Shown here one piece after another: positions 51,846 through 60,577 of a stretch of 64,000 bases of DNA. The notes under the pieces were generated by a model that saw only the letters and a program-made list of their open reading frames with translations, ran no database searches and had not been told where the DNA came from. The stretch comes from Alkalihalobacterium sp048323755 (lineage in GTDB: Bacteria > Bacillota > Bacilli > Bacillales > Bacillaceae_F). Numbering within the stretch: the first letter of the stretch is position 1; the number at the start of each line of letters is the position of its first letter. The stretch is taken from positions 62,001 to 126,000 of the forward strand of contig NZ_JBLWFS010000006.1 in assembly GCF_048323755.1 (NCBI RefSeq), read 5' to 3'. The translations under genes and the position numbers were made by a program.

Positions 51846-51874
51846 GGTTGGGCAATTTAAGAAAACCCAACCTT
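51844..51874 (+). terminator. hairpin terminator
   Basis: AAGGTTGGG (51844-51852) with CCCAACCTT (51866-51874), followed by TTTTTGT on the plus strand. Confidence 0.8.
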
Positions 51875-52017
51875 TTTGTATGCTAATTATACTGTTTTTT
51901 ATGTTGCTAACTTATCTGGATTTTAATCTGTGATTTCAAATTTCTCCACGTTATTGGAACTACTGAACTTCATGAAGTATTCTTCTTTTTGTTCATTATT
52001 TAAATTTTTACTTTATA

Positions 52018-52242
52018 TTAGAAAGTTGGTAAGTTGTCTAAGTTATTCGTTGGATCTCCATCTGCGTCACTGCGCAAATGCATGTCTCCATCTCGTCCTT
52101 TGAATACATTGACGTGTTCAATTTCACCGTTTTGTGCCATCATTTGAGCTTGCTTATAATCAACAATTTGTCCACTAGATAATTTTAATTCTACGATATC
52201 ACCTTCATTATTTTTTCTGACAGCTACAACTTGTTGATTCAT
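52018..52242 (-). CDS. DUF3892 family small protein
   Basis: A 74-residue protein (VVAVRKNNEGDIVELKLSSGQIVDYKQAQMMAQNGEIEHVNVFKGRDGDMHLRSDADGDPTNNLDNLP). This is the DUF3892 layout: a compact alpha/beta domain then the RSDADGDP-NNL tail typical of Bacillus members. The function is unknown. AGGAGG lies 7 nt before the ATG. Single gene. Confidence 0.85.
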   Translation of the reverse strand: MNQQVVAVRKNNEGDIVELKLSSGQIVDYKQAQMMAQNGEIEHVNVFKGRDGDMHLRSDADGDPTNNLDNLPTF

Positions 52243-52418
52243 CAGATAGCCTCCTTTATCGTGGTGAACTATTTTATTTCTAACTTAGTATTACACAAAC
52301 TATAAACTTTATCCTTGAGAAGCTTGTAAATCTCTCAAAAAGGATTACGTTATTTCTTACATAAAGTAACCGTCCTTATCGAACAATACAATCAAGATCA
52401 AGGGAGTGGTGATGGGAC

Positions 52419-53792
52419 ATGAAATCAAATTCCGCTGAACAAAAAGAAAAACCGTTACAGTGGTGGCAACTCTCATTATTAGGTGTTGCTTGTACGATAG
52501 GAACAGGTTTTTTCCTCGGCTCAAGTATCGCTATTAATATGGCTGGTCCATCTGTTATTTTTTCATATATTCTAGCTGCCATAGGAACATACTTTGTTTA
52601 CGAAGCACTAGCTAAATTAATGATCAATGATCCTCAAAAAGGGTCTTTTCGTACATATGCCAAGCATGCTTACGGGCGTTGGGCTGGTTTTTCGAGCGGA
52701 TGGGTATATTTCCTATCTGAATTGTTGATTATTGGTAGCCAAATGACTGCCCTATCAATTTTTTCACGGTTTTGGTTTCCCAATATTCCGTTATGGGTAT
52801 TTGCAACGATTTATTCCGTTCTCGGTTTGCTCGTCATCCTGATGGGACCTTCTGGCTTTGACCGCGTTGAAAACTTATTAGCCGTGCTCAAAATTGCAGC
52901 AATTTTAATGTTTATCATTCTAGCGCTCCTTGCTTTATTTGGAGTGTTAGGGGCTGGAGACGGTGACGCATTTCGTATTCCAAGAACGTATGACACTGTC
53001 TTTCCCAATGGTTTAACAGGCCTGCTGCCATCGCTAATTTATGGATTTTACGGATATGCCGGGATTGAAATTATGGGGCTATTAGCTGTGCGTTTAAAAG
53101 ATATGAAAGAAGCTCCCAAATCAGGGAAGGTCATGCTGTTATTATTAGCTATTATTTATGTATCTTCCATCGGACTCGCATTACTCATGGTATCATGGGA
53201 TCGATTTACGACAGAAAAAAGTCCGTTTGTAACCGCACTTAATCAATATGACTTAGCCTTTGTTCCTCATGTCTTTAATGCGGTCTTTATCATCGCAGGT
53301 TTCTCTACGATGGTTGCCTCTTTGTTTGCGATCATTCGTATTCTTGTAACACTTGCAGAAGACCGTGATGCACCAGAGATTCTTTCAAAACGGGTAAAAA
53401 AAGATATCGCCCTGCCTGCCATGGCTTTAACTACAGGAGGTATAACGATATCTATCATCCTGGCTTTAATTATGCCTGGGCGAATTTATGAATATATTAC
53501 TACAGCCGCTGGACTCATGCTTCTATACAATTGGTTTTTCATTCTCGGTTCATACGGCCGAATCATTAAGTTGACGTTAATGTCGAACATCAAACGGATT
53601 TTAGGGTTTACCCTTGTTTTTCTTGGCGTTTTTGGAACTGTCTTTCACCAGACGAGTCGTCCAGGTTTTTTTGTGAGCTTAGGTTTTATTTTAATTATAG
53701 GAATCGTCACTTTAATTATGAAACATTTTTGGGATAAAACAAACGGTGATGATAATGGTCCAAGTTCCTTGTTTACGAAAATAAAACAGTAG
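52419..53792 (+). CDS. APC-superfamily amino acid permease
   Basis: A 457-residue protein with 12 helices. GVACTIGTGFFLGSSIAI at helix 1 is the substrate-binding G-S/T-G motif of the APC fold, and FRTYAKHAYGRWAGFSSGWVYFLSE is the helix 2-3 signature. It imports or exchanges an amino acid or related compound. SD GGGAGTGG lies before the ATG. The 3' end overlaps the convergent LysE gene by 20 bp. Confidence 0.88.
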   Translation: MKSNSAEQKEKPLQWWQLSLLGVACTIGTGFFLGSSIAINMAGPSVIFSYILAAIGTYFVYEALAKLMINDPQKGSFRTYAKHAYGRWAGFSSGWVYFLSELLIIGSQMTALSIFSRFWFPNIPLWVFATIYSVLGLLVILMGPSGFDRVENLLAVLKIAAILMFIILALLALFGVLGAGDGDAFRIPRTYDTVFPNGLTGLLPSLIYGFYGYAGIEIMGLLAVRLKDMKEAPKSGKVMLLLLAIIYVSSIGLALLMVSWDRFTTEKSPFVTALNQYDLAFVPHVFNAVFIIAGFSTMVASLFAIIRILVTLAEDRDAPEILSKRVKKDIALPAMALTTGGITISIILALIMPGRIYEYITTAAGLMLLYNWFFILGSYGRIIKLTLMSNIKRILGFTLVFLGVFGTVFHQTSRPGFFVSLGFILIIGIVTLIMKHFWDKTNGDDNGPSSLFTKIKQ

Positions 53793-54402
53793 CCGCTTGT
53801 ATACCGAAATAGATCCCAAAGCCAATCAATGATAAACCTGAAATAACAGAAATAACAGTCAATAATCGATTTGTTAAATATTTACGCATCGTACTTGCAA
53901 GTCCAGCCATTGTTAAATCCCAGACGGTAATTCCAATGAATATTGCGGCGCTATACAAGATGACTTTTCCTGTACCATAAGTCGTTACGGTTTTTGCTAA
54001 AATCGACCCAAAGATCCCGAGCCAAAAAAGGATGGTAAGCGGGTTAAATAATGACATAAAAAAACCGGACATGAATGATTTTAGATGTGATTCTTTTTGA
54101 CTCCGCATATTGTTAACATCGATTTGACTTGCGCCCGATAAACTTTCAAACCCTGTATAAACGAGTACAAAGAAACCGAAAATCCAAAGGAATGTTTGCA
54201 TAAAAGGAATCTCTAAAAAATGTACGACCCCTACAAAAACTAATAACATATAAAAAGCATCGGCGACAGTTGCACCTAAACCTACAAGCCAGGCATGAAA
54301 AAAACCGTTTTTTATGCCTCTATCAATTTGGGCCGCATTGACCGGCCCAATGGGTGCCGCTAATGACAAACCTAAAATAATATAGCTTATAAAAACACTC
54401 AT
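53773..54402 (-). CDS. LysE-family amino acid exporter
   Basis: A 209-residue membrane protein with six helices. ILGLSLAAPIGPVNAAQIDRGIKNGF at the N-terminus is the LysE/RhtB signature, and SLFNPLTILFWLGIFGS in the middle confirms it. It exports an amino acid. The start is the ATG at 54402 with GGAGGAGGAG upstream; the TTG at 54417 lies inside the SD. It is convergent with the amino acid permease gene (20-bp overlap of coding ends). Confidence 0.88.
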   Translation of the reverse strand: MSVFISYIILGLSLAAPIGPVNAAQIDRGIKNGFFHAWLVGLGATVADAFYMLLVFVGVVHFLEIPFMQTFLWIFGFFVLVYTGFESLSGASQIDVNNMRSQKESHLKSFMSGFFMSLFNPLTILFWLGIFGSILAKTVTTYGTGKVILYSAAIFIGITVWDLTMAGLASTMRKYLTNRLLTVISVISGLSLIGFGIYFGIQAATVLFS

Positions 54403-54526
54403 CGTCTCCTCCTCCAAATCGACTTTCCTATCTAACGGACAAACTGTACGACTTGTACATTGTATTCAGCTAGATTGGAACTTACGACTGGAGGATTTAT
54501 TTTTTTAATACAAATCTGACTCCAAT

Positions 54527-54562
54527 AGAAAAGCTGCTACTTCAAAAAATAGCAGCTTTTCT
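54527..54562. terminator. perfect 13-bp hairpin terminator
   Basis: AGAAAAGCTGCTA (54527-54539) with TAGCAGCTTTTCT (54550-54562), T-rich on the minus strand. It lies next to the lipoprotein stop at 54564. Confidence 0.85.
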
Positions 54563-54563
54563 G

Positions 54564-55211
54564 TTAATTTAATTGAATGGAAACAATATAGACGTGGTCA
54601 TAGTTTGTTACCTCTTTTAACTCTTCTTCCGTTAAAGGCCCATTGATCACTGTGATTGCATCTTCATTTGTCCTAATGACAGATGCTACTGCGTATGTCT
54701 TATTTAATGTCAAAGACACTGGATCCGTTATCCCACCGTATGCACTCAGTGAATAATCTTCATTTAAGTTTAATTCTTTATCAATCGAACCATGAGTGGT
54801 TTCCGAATTGGTCATCACAGATAAAGTCCATCGTTCCTTCTTCATATTTTCAAATTGCTGATTAATAAAGACGGTTCGAATAACGTTATCGTCACTATTT
54901 TCATAAATCGATGTTGTCATCTCAACTACTTTTGAGACAAGCTCACCTTTTGTATAGTGATCGACAGTCACATAAATCTCAGATACATCAACATTATCAA
55001 TGTCAATATCATAAACAAACGCACGGTCTCCAATACTTTGTAAAAGCCCTTCTTCAAATGGCGTTAATTCACCATTTTTGATCACAGCGGTTGTGACTTC
55101 CTCTTTTGATTGTTCTGTTTGATTTGTTGCATTTTCATTTGAGGGTTCTGTTGCACAAGCAGCTAAAAAAGCAATTGTACAAAGAACGAAAAGTAAAAAT
55201 ACGCGTTTCAT
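54564..55211 (-). CDS. lipoprotein of unknown function
   Basis: A 215-residue lipoprotein: signal peptide with lipobox LAAC (Cys19), a short Asn/Thr/Glu-rich linker, then a globular domain with many beta strands (FVYDIDIDNVDVSEIYVTVDHYTKGELVS, YSLSAYGGITDPVSLTLNKTYAVASVIR). The family is not recognised. The start is the ATG at 55211 after AGAGGAGA; an upstream in-frame start at 55241 would put extra charged residues before the signal peptide. Confidence 0.75.
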   Translation of the reverse strand: MKRVFLLFVLCTIAFLAACATEPSNENATNQTEQSKEEVTTAVIKNGELTPFEEGLLQSIGDRAFVYDIDIDNVDVSEIYVTVDHYTKGELVSKVVEMTTSIYENSDDNVIRTVFINQQFENMKKERWTLSVMTNSETTHGSIDKELNLNEDYSLSAYGGITDPVSLTLNKTYAVASVIRTNEDAITVINGPLTEEELKEVTNYDHVYIVSIQLN

Positions 55212-55325
55212 TTTGCCATCTCCTCTTTCCTGTAAAAACATCCTATGATAAATTCAATACGTAAGACGTTATTAAATCCAGTAGGTTACACATAAATTAA
55301 AAAATTTTGTAAGGTGGTTTTAACC

Positions 55326-56423
55326 GTGAATTCAATACATACTTTAGATACTCCGGCATTATTGCTCAATTTAAATCAGCTTGAAAACAATTTAAATGAG
55401 ATACGAGACATTGCTAAACAAAATGGAATTGACTGGCGTCCTCATATTAAAACACATAAAAGTGTAAACATCGCAAAAATGCAATTAGAAAAAGGTGCGT
55501 GCGGTATTACCGTTGCTAAATTAGAAGAAGCAGAAGTTATGGCCGCGGCTAATATTTCAAATATATTAATTGCCTATCCACTAGCTCAGCCAAAAAAGCT
55601 TGAGCGTTTAAAAAAGCTATCTTCCCAAACGAAAACTATACTTGCCATTGACTCATTCGAGCAAGCTAAAATAGTAAATTCAATTTTTTCGGGATGTAGT
55701 CAGCCGTTGGAAGTATGGATCAAAGTGAACTCAGGATTGAATCGTTGTGGTATTGAAATGGAGGAAATCGTTGAATTAGCGCAAAAAATAAAGACGATGA
55801 ATCACCTAGCGTTAACTGGTATTTTTACACATGCAGGTCATTCCTATGCTGCGACTTCACAAGAGCAAATTGAAAAAATTGCGGAAGATGAAGCAAAGTC
55901 AGTGATTCAAAGTGCCGAACTTTGCGAGCAAGCTGGCATTCAAATTCAACACCGAAGTGTCGGCTCTACACCTACTTTTAAGTATGGAGCAAAAATGAAG
56001 GGCATTACTGAAATTCGTCCGGGTAATGCTGCGTTTTATGATATGTGCCAAGTCGGATTAGGTGTTGCCGAAACCAAACAATGTGCCTTGACCGTTCTTG
56101 CGAGTGTCGTGAGCAAAAAGAAGGACCGGATCATCTTTGATACAGGTAGTAAAGCCTTGTCATTAGATCAGGGGGCACATGGGAATAAGAGTGTTGTCGG
56201 TTACGGCAAGGTTATCAATCACCCTGAAGTTACGATCGAGCGACTTTCCGAAGAACATGGAGTCGCAACGTTTAAAGACACCCAATTAAAAATGAATGAT
56301 ACCGTTGAGATTATCCCAAATCATTCATGTGTCGTTGCTAACTTGTTTGAAGATTATATTGTTCATCGTGATGGAGAAGTTGTTGATCGTTGGAATGTCA
56401 ATGCTCGTGGAATGATGAAATAA
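55326..56423 (+). CDS. PLP-dependent D-threonine aldolase/D-serine dehydratase-like enzyme
   Basis: A 365-residue fold-type III PLP enzyme. RPHIKTHK (about 38-45) holds the PLP lysine, GIFTHAGHSY is a barrel strand and EIRPGNAAFYD the phosphate site. Near the C-terminus IIPNHSCVVANL carries the His and Cys that bind the metal cofactor in D-serine dehydratase and D-threonine aldolase. It therefore acts on a D-3-hydroxy-amino acid. The start is a GTG at 55326, 7 nt after AAGGTGG; the GTG at 55314 is part of the SD. Confidence 0.85.
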   Translation: MNSIHTLDTPALLLNLNQLENNLNEIRDIAKQNGIDWRPHIKTHKSVNIAKMQLEKGACGITVAKLEEAEVMAAANISNILIAYPLAQPKKLERLKKLSSQTKTILAIDSFEQAKIVNSIFSGCSQPLEVWIKVNSGLNRCGIEMEEIVELAQKIKTMNHLALTGIFTHAGHSYAATSQEQIEKIAEDEAKSVIQSAELCEQAGIQIQHRSVGSTPTFKYGAKMKGITEIRPGNAAFYDMCQVGLGVAETKQCALTVLASVVSKKKDRIIFDTGSKALSLDQGAHGNKSVVGYGKVINHPEVTIERLSEEHGVATFKDTQLKMNDTVEIIPNHSCVVANLFEDYIVHRDGEVVDRWNVNARGMMK

Positions 56424-56534
56424 GTACTTTAACTATTGAAAAAATCGATAAATTTACGTGATTAAACCTAACTGATGTGTAATCATCAATGGAATTTACC
56501 ACGTCTGAGTGCTTTGCTGTTCGTTTTTTTTCAT

Positions 56535-56604
56535 TAATTATCGGAATTTTGTTTTTTATTGTCCGTTTTAAAGATTTATTGTCCGATTTCACGATTTATT
56601 AGCC
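56535..56604 (-). repeat. four tandem about 20-bp GGACAATAAA units
   Basis: On the minus strand, GGCTAATAAA, GGACAATAAA, GGACAATAAA and CCGATAATTA start at 56604, 56584, 56564 and 56544: an exact 20-bp period. Same family as 4145-4255. Confidence 0.8.
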
Positions 56605-56630
56605 AAAGTGTGAACAACAACTACAATAAG

Positions 56631-56658
56631 CAAAGGGCTGACCGAAGTCAGCCCTTTG
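56631..56658. terminator. hairpin terminator
   Basis: CAAAGGGCTGA (56631-56641) with TCAGCCCTTTG (56648-56658). It serves the glutamine-rich protein gene (-) and possibly the aldolase gene (+). Confidence 0.75.
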
Positions 56659-56688
56659 AAGTAACTACCTAAATCGTACGATTACTAA

Positions 56689-57426
56689 TTAATAGCTATC
56701 GTACAACTCGCTGTCGCTGCTATATTGTGATTGTTGGTCTTGTCCACCATACATTTGGCTTTGACCTTGGCCACTTTGCATTTGCGAACTTTGACCACCT
56801 TGTGACATTTGGCCTTGAGACTGACCACCTTGTCCCATCTGGCCTTGTGGCTGGGATTGCATTTGTTGTAACTGTTGTTGCGATTGGTTGATTTGTTGAG
56901 TCATTTGATTAAGAACATTAAATGATTGGAGGGATTGGCTAACGCTACCTAACATTTGCGTCGCTTGCTGGATTGATTGCTGCAATTGTTGGAACGTCTT
57001 TTGTTGTTGTTGTTGAGCTTGTGAACTAAATTGTTGCATTTGCTGTAATAATTGATTAGCTTGTTGCTGATCTTGACCATTCGAAGATTGTGAGCTCATG
57101 GAACTATTCTGTTGCTGGGTCGACTGCAATTGGTTTAATGTCGATTGCATTTTTTCAAGATGACCACGCAATGGAATTAACTCCTCTCCAATTTCCTCTT
57201 CGGCCTTGGCTGCTGCTACTCGTTCAACGATGTCTTGTGTCTCTTTTTCCATCCCAAACTCCTCCTTAAATTGTTCTCGAATCGGTTCTTGATCAACGTC
57301 TTGCCCTGTAGTGACTGGAACATATTCCGGCTTTACTTGTCGACGTGACCAAGCGGTAACCAAAATAACGCCAGCTAAAACTACAATTGTTAAGAGCAAA
57401 AACATCATGATATCAATGGTAATCAA
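56689..57426 (-). CDS. glutamine-rich membrane-anchored protein
   Basis: A 245-residue protein. Residues 1-26 are a single membrane helix. Residues about 45-100 form a charged coiled-coil-like stretch (EEFGMEKETQDIVERVAAAKAEEEIG). From about 100 to the end it is low complexity, rich in Gln, Ser, Met and Gly (QMQQFSSQAQQQQQ, MGQGGQSQGQMSQ). The tail is outside or inside depending on topology. Q-rich tails like this suggest spore-coat or prion-like assembly; function unknown. SD AGGTTG is weak. Confidence 0.65.
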   Translation of the reverse strand: MITIDIMMFLLLTIVVLAGVILVTAWSRRQVKPEYVPVTTGQDVDQEPIREQFKEEFGMEKETQDIVERVAAAKAEEEIGEELIPLRGHLEKMQSTLNQLQSTQQQNSSMSSQSSNGQDQQQANQLLQQMQQFSSQAQQQQQKTFQQLQQSIQQATQMLGSVSQSLQSFNVLNQMTQQINQSQQQLQQMQSQPQGQMGQGGQSQGQMSQGGQSSQMQSGQGQSQMYGGQDQQSQYSSDSELYDSY

Positions 57427-57592
57427 CCTCCGATCAACAGCACATCATCCTAGTCACTAGGACAACCATTATTATGATCAAGACCATCGCCTTCTATTTG
57501 ATTAGAATGGTGTTAATTATTACCTCTTTTCTCTATAAGTAAATACAATGAAACAATAAACATGGGGGAACATTATCAATGAGGTGGTTATC

Positions 57593-58021
57593 ATGTTTAA
57601 AAAAATAATGGCTTTTGTGTTACTCTTTATCTCTTTCACTACAGTCGTTTCAGCGGAAAACCATAAGCCAATCGAGATTTTTCATATTGAAAAAGGCGTG
57701 GTTATTCAATCCGTACCTTCAACGGACAAAATACAAACAGAAACCAAAAAGCTCATAAATGGAACAACGGGACTAAGTAAAAAGTTCAATCCCATTCCAG
57801 ATCAAGGCTATATGATAAAAGTTCCATTTGAACGTGCAACTACAATAGAAAATGAGTGGTTTCATGATTTAGTGGATCAAGTCGTATTTATTTTCCCAAA
57901 AGACGACAAGCCCCATTACCTGTTATTTAATGATGAAAACACTCCTTTCTTTTTCAACTTTGATGGAAATCCCCATCACTTACTAAAAGAACTAAACTTC
58001 GATCCAGCTTCAGTAACCTAA
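57593..58021 (+). CDS. secreted protein of unknown function
   Basis: A 142-residue protein with a cleavable signal peptide (FKKIMAFVLLFISFTTVVSAENH, cut after SA). The mature domain of about 120 residues has IEIFHIEKGVVIQSVP and GYMIKVPFERATTIENEWF. I do not recognise its family. GAGGTGG lies 5 nt before the ATG at 57593. Confidence 0.65.
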   Translation: MFKKIMAFVLLFISFTTVVSAENHKPIEIFHIEKGVVIQSVPSTDKIQTETKKLINGTTGLSKKFNPIPDQGYMIKVPFERATTIENEWFHDLVDQVVFIFPKDDKPHYLLFNDENTPFFFNFDGNPHHLLKELNFDPASVT

Positions 58022-58028
58022 AAAAAGA

Positions 58029-58053
58029 CAAGCTTAACAAATTGTTGAGCTTG
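58029..58053. terminator. hairpin terminator
   Basis: CAAGCTTAAC with TTGAGCTTG (one wobble pair), with a T-run on the minus strand (AAAAAA at 58021). It lies between the convergent genes ending at 58021 and 58079. Confidence 0.7.
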
Positions 58054-58078
58054 ATACATAAGGTTCCGCGTCACGGTT

Positions 58079-58576
58079 TCACGGTCGTATACTCACTCTC
58101 GTACCAATAGGGATCGTACGCGCTAATTCTTCTACGTCTTGGTTAAACATTCGAATACATCCTCTAGAGACCGCTTTACCAATCGAAGAAGGATCATTTG
58201 TTCCATGAATTCCATAATGTTTTTTGGATAATGACATCCACATCGTCCCAAAAGGACCTCCAGGATTTGGTGCTTTATTAATGATGACAAATTCTCCTAT
58301 TGGTGTTTGTTTTAGAATTCGTCCTACAGCAATCGGATACGTTTTTACAACGGCACCGTTTTGGAACAGTGTCAGCGTACGATTTGAAATGGATACCATA
58401 ATTGAATATGGAAGTAAGTCTGGATTGGGTAATCCGGGGATTGTAATCGCTTGCCCTACGTAAATCAGGTTAGGATTAACGATCTGATTGGCTTGCAATA
58501 AGGTTGTATAAGGTATACGGTAATCTTCTGATATTTGCCACAAGGTTTCCCCTGGCCTCACAATATGTTGATACAT
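58079..58576 (-). CDS. LysM-YkuD L,D-transpeptidase
   Basis: A 165-residue protein with a LysM domain (residues 3-48, HIVRPGETLWQISEDYRIPYTTLLQANQI) and a YkuD domain (55-164). Catalytic residues H124 (YGIHGTND) and C140 (SRGCIRM) are present, as in B. subtilis YkuD of the spore. It cross-links peptidoglycan through L,D bonds. There is no signal peptide, as in YkuD. SD GGGGGAG lies before the ATG. Confidence 0.92.
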   Translation of the reverse strand: MYQHIVRPGETLWQISEDYRIPYTTLLQANQIVNPNLIYVGQAITIPGLPNPDLLPYSIMVSISNRTLTLFQNGAVVKTYPIAVGRILKQTPIGEFVIINKAPNPGGPFGTMWMSLSKKHYGIHGTNDPSSIGKAVSRGCIRMFNQDVEELARTIPIGTRVSIRP

Positions 58577-58740
58577 TTTAACAACTCCCCCGAAATAAAT
58601 GTTATTTTATTATATGGAAGAAAGTATCTTACGGAGCTTTACCCATAAATCATTTCATATGATTTAAGCCCATAGTAAACAAGGACAATCACCTAACCAA
58701 CAATTTTGCCATAGGCTATATGAGGTTAGGAGTGAATATC

Positions 58741-59484
58741 ATGAATTTATTATGGACAAAAGAAAATGCGCAACTTCATCTATATGGGTGGAAATTAAAT
58801 GCGATAAAACAATTCGAGAAGAAAATGACGAATCGTCACCACCTCTTTCCTTGTATCCCAGCAACTCAAGCTTTTGCACTTAGTCATTTACGTTATGGTT
58901 TTTTGGGTGATCCTGATGATGACTTAACTTCATATGAACTGGCACATGTATTAAAAGAGTACTCAGAGAATTATCGGCAATTTGGTAAATATACAACACT
59001 CATCGTTTTTTTTAGAGGTTTGAATGAAGAAAATGTGACGGTTGAAGAATTTGAACAAAAGTATTGGAACCTATTAAGTGATGTGACCCAACTAGATGAA
59101 AAACCGTGGCCTGAACAGATTCCTCAAGATCCCCATGAAAATGAGTGGGAGTTTTGCTTTCATGGAGAACCTTACTTTATGTACTGTGCAACACCCTCTC
59201 ATACGCAAAGAAACAGTCGATCATTTCCTTACTTTATGATGGCCATCACACCAAGATGGGTACTACAACAATTTAATGCAGCACCCGATTATGCAGAAAA
59301 AATGAAAACCCAAATTCGGAAACGTCTTGCAGCCTATGACCATATTGAAGCTCACCCAGAATTAAAGAAGTATGGTGAGGAAGATAATTATGAATGGAAA
59401 CAGTATTTCCTTCATGATGACGATACCGCTCTTTCTAAATGCCCATTCCATCGGTCACAACAACTGATGAATAAGAAAAAGTAA
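58741..59484 (+). CDS. YqcI/YcgG family protein
   Basis: A 247-residue soluble protein. FPCIPATQAFALSHLRYGFLG near the N-terminus, EFCFHGEPYFMYCATPSH and NSRSFPYFMMAITPRWVL are the conserved segments of YqcI/YcgG. The C-terminus KCPFHRS has a Cys-His pair. Function unknown. AGGAG lies 8 nt before the ATG at 58741. Confidence 0.88.
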   Translation: MNLLWTKENAQLHLYGWKLNAIKQFEKKMTNRHHLFPCIPATQAFALSHLRYGFLGDPDDDLTSYELAHVLKEYSENYRQFGKYTTLIVFFRGLNEENVTVEEFEQKYWNLLSDVTQLDEKPWPEQIPQDPHENEWEFCFHGEPYFMYCATPSHTQRNSRSFPYFMMAITPRWVLQQFNAAPDYAEKMKTQIRKRLAAYDHIEAHPELKKYGEEDNYEWKQYFLHDDDTALSKCPFHRSQQLMNKKK

Positions 59485-59500
59485 TGGAACAGGTGAAAAC

Positions 59501-59543
59501 AGGATAGAGTGAAAGGAGAGTCTCCTTGTCCTTTCACTATCCT
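59501..59543. terminator. convergent hairpin terminator
   Basis: AGGATA-(GA)-GTGAAAGGA pairs with TCCTTTCAC-TATCCT (ending at 59543), with a 2-nt bulge. It lies between the genes ending at 59484 (+) and 59558 (-). Confidence 0.75.
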
Positions 59544-59557
59544 CTCATTTAAGAAAA

Positions 59558-60178
59558 TTACATACCCGATGAAGATCTGATGGTAGTGTCTGTATCATTT
59601 AGTACTGCTTTCATTTGATCTAAACATACAAAATTAGATACAAATGGAGTCGCTGGCTTTTTAAAAAAATGTTCTTTTGAAGAAAACTGTTCGATTTGCC
59701 CGTTGTTCAACAGCATGACTTTATTAGAGAGGGCCATTGCTTCCATAAAGTCATGGGTGACATGAATTACCGTCACATTTTCTTCAAGGTGAATCGATCG
59801 AAAAAGATCGTAGAGCTCCAGTAGCGTTTTAGGATCAAGAGCTGAAATGGGTTCGTCTAATAATAAAAGCTTCGGCTTCATAAGGAGAGCCCTTGCTAAA
59901 GACACTCGCTGTTTTTCTCCCCCACTTAATCGCTGTATTTTACGGTCTAATAGATGGTCAATTTTCATCTTTGCTGTTAAGTCTCTCATTCGAGCAATAA
60001 TATCGTTATCACGTTTCTGCTCTTGTGCCGCAAATAATATGTTTTCTCTCACTGTAAAAAAAGGATAGAGAAAACTATCTTGATACGCAAAACCAATCTT
60101 CCTTTTTTCTACTGCTGTATTCGTTATTTCTTCTCCATTTATATATATACGCCCATGATCAATTTTGGTTAGATGGCA
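59558..60178 (-). pseudogene. molybdate/tungstate ABC ATPase lacking its N-terminus
   Basis: From about 60178 one open frame reads LTKIDHGRIYINGEEI...KIGFAYQDSFLYPFFTVRENILF, then the signature LSGGEKQRVSLARAL, Walker B LLLLDEP, and HVTHDFMEA. The Walker A segment that should precede it is missing, and the frame is closed by a stop just upstream where it meets the permease 3' end. An ATG at 60052 could only give an inactive fragment. It matches ModC/WtpC-type ATPases. A deletion has fused it to the permease gene. Confidence 0.8.
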
Positions 60179-60478
60179 ATACTAACTGTTTCTGTCTTGA
60201 ATTTTGTCATACCTGCAACCATTGATATCGCTCCAAATTCCCCCATAGCCCTCGCCCAAGCCATGATAAGCCCACTCGTAATCCCAGATCTCGCCATCGG
60301 TAAAGACGTTCGCACAAATACTTGAAATTGCAAAATGAAACTCTTTATCTTGTATCGTTGTAAAAAAAGCAAATAGATCTACATAAAAAAATAAACCAAT
60401 ATAGACGGAAAATAGAAATAATGCAGATAGTATATAGATAGTAATAAAGGTTTTGTTTAGTAATTGATTTGTACGCAT
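60169..60478 (-). pseudogene. molybdate/tungstate ABC permease, deleted and frameshifted
   Basis: It starts intact at 60478 (MRTNQLLNKTFITIYILSALFLF, first helix, SD AGGAA upstream), then loses the middle of the protein after DKEFHFAIS. The conserved permease loop survives only in another frame (SGLIMAWARAMGEFGAISMVAG), ending at 60169. About 100 residues are present of the roughly 225-250 normal for ModB. The GEFGA loop identifies the family. Non-functional. Confidence 0.8.
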
Positions 60479-60532
60479 AATTTCCTCACTTCTATCTTCG
60501 GTTTTTCGTTTAACTACTCATTATTAAAACAA

Positions 60533-60562
60533 AGAACGATCGACCTCAAGGATAGACCGTTC
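60533..60562 (-). terminator. possible terminator after the binding-protein gene
   Basis: GAACGATC pairs with GACCGTTC with one mismatch; on the minus strand TTTGTTTT follows. It lies between the binding-protein gene and the broken permease gene. Confidence 0.5.
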
Positions 60563-60577
60563 GCTTTAACCAATTAA

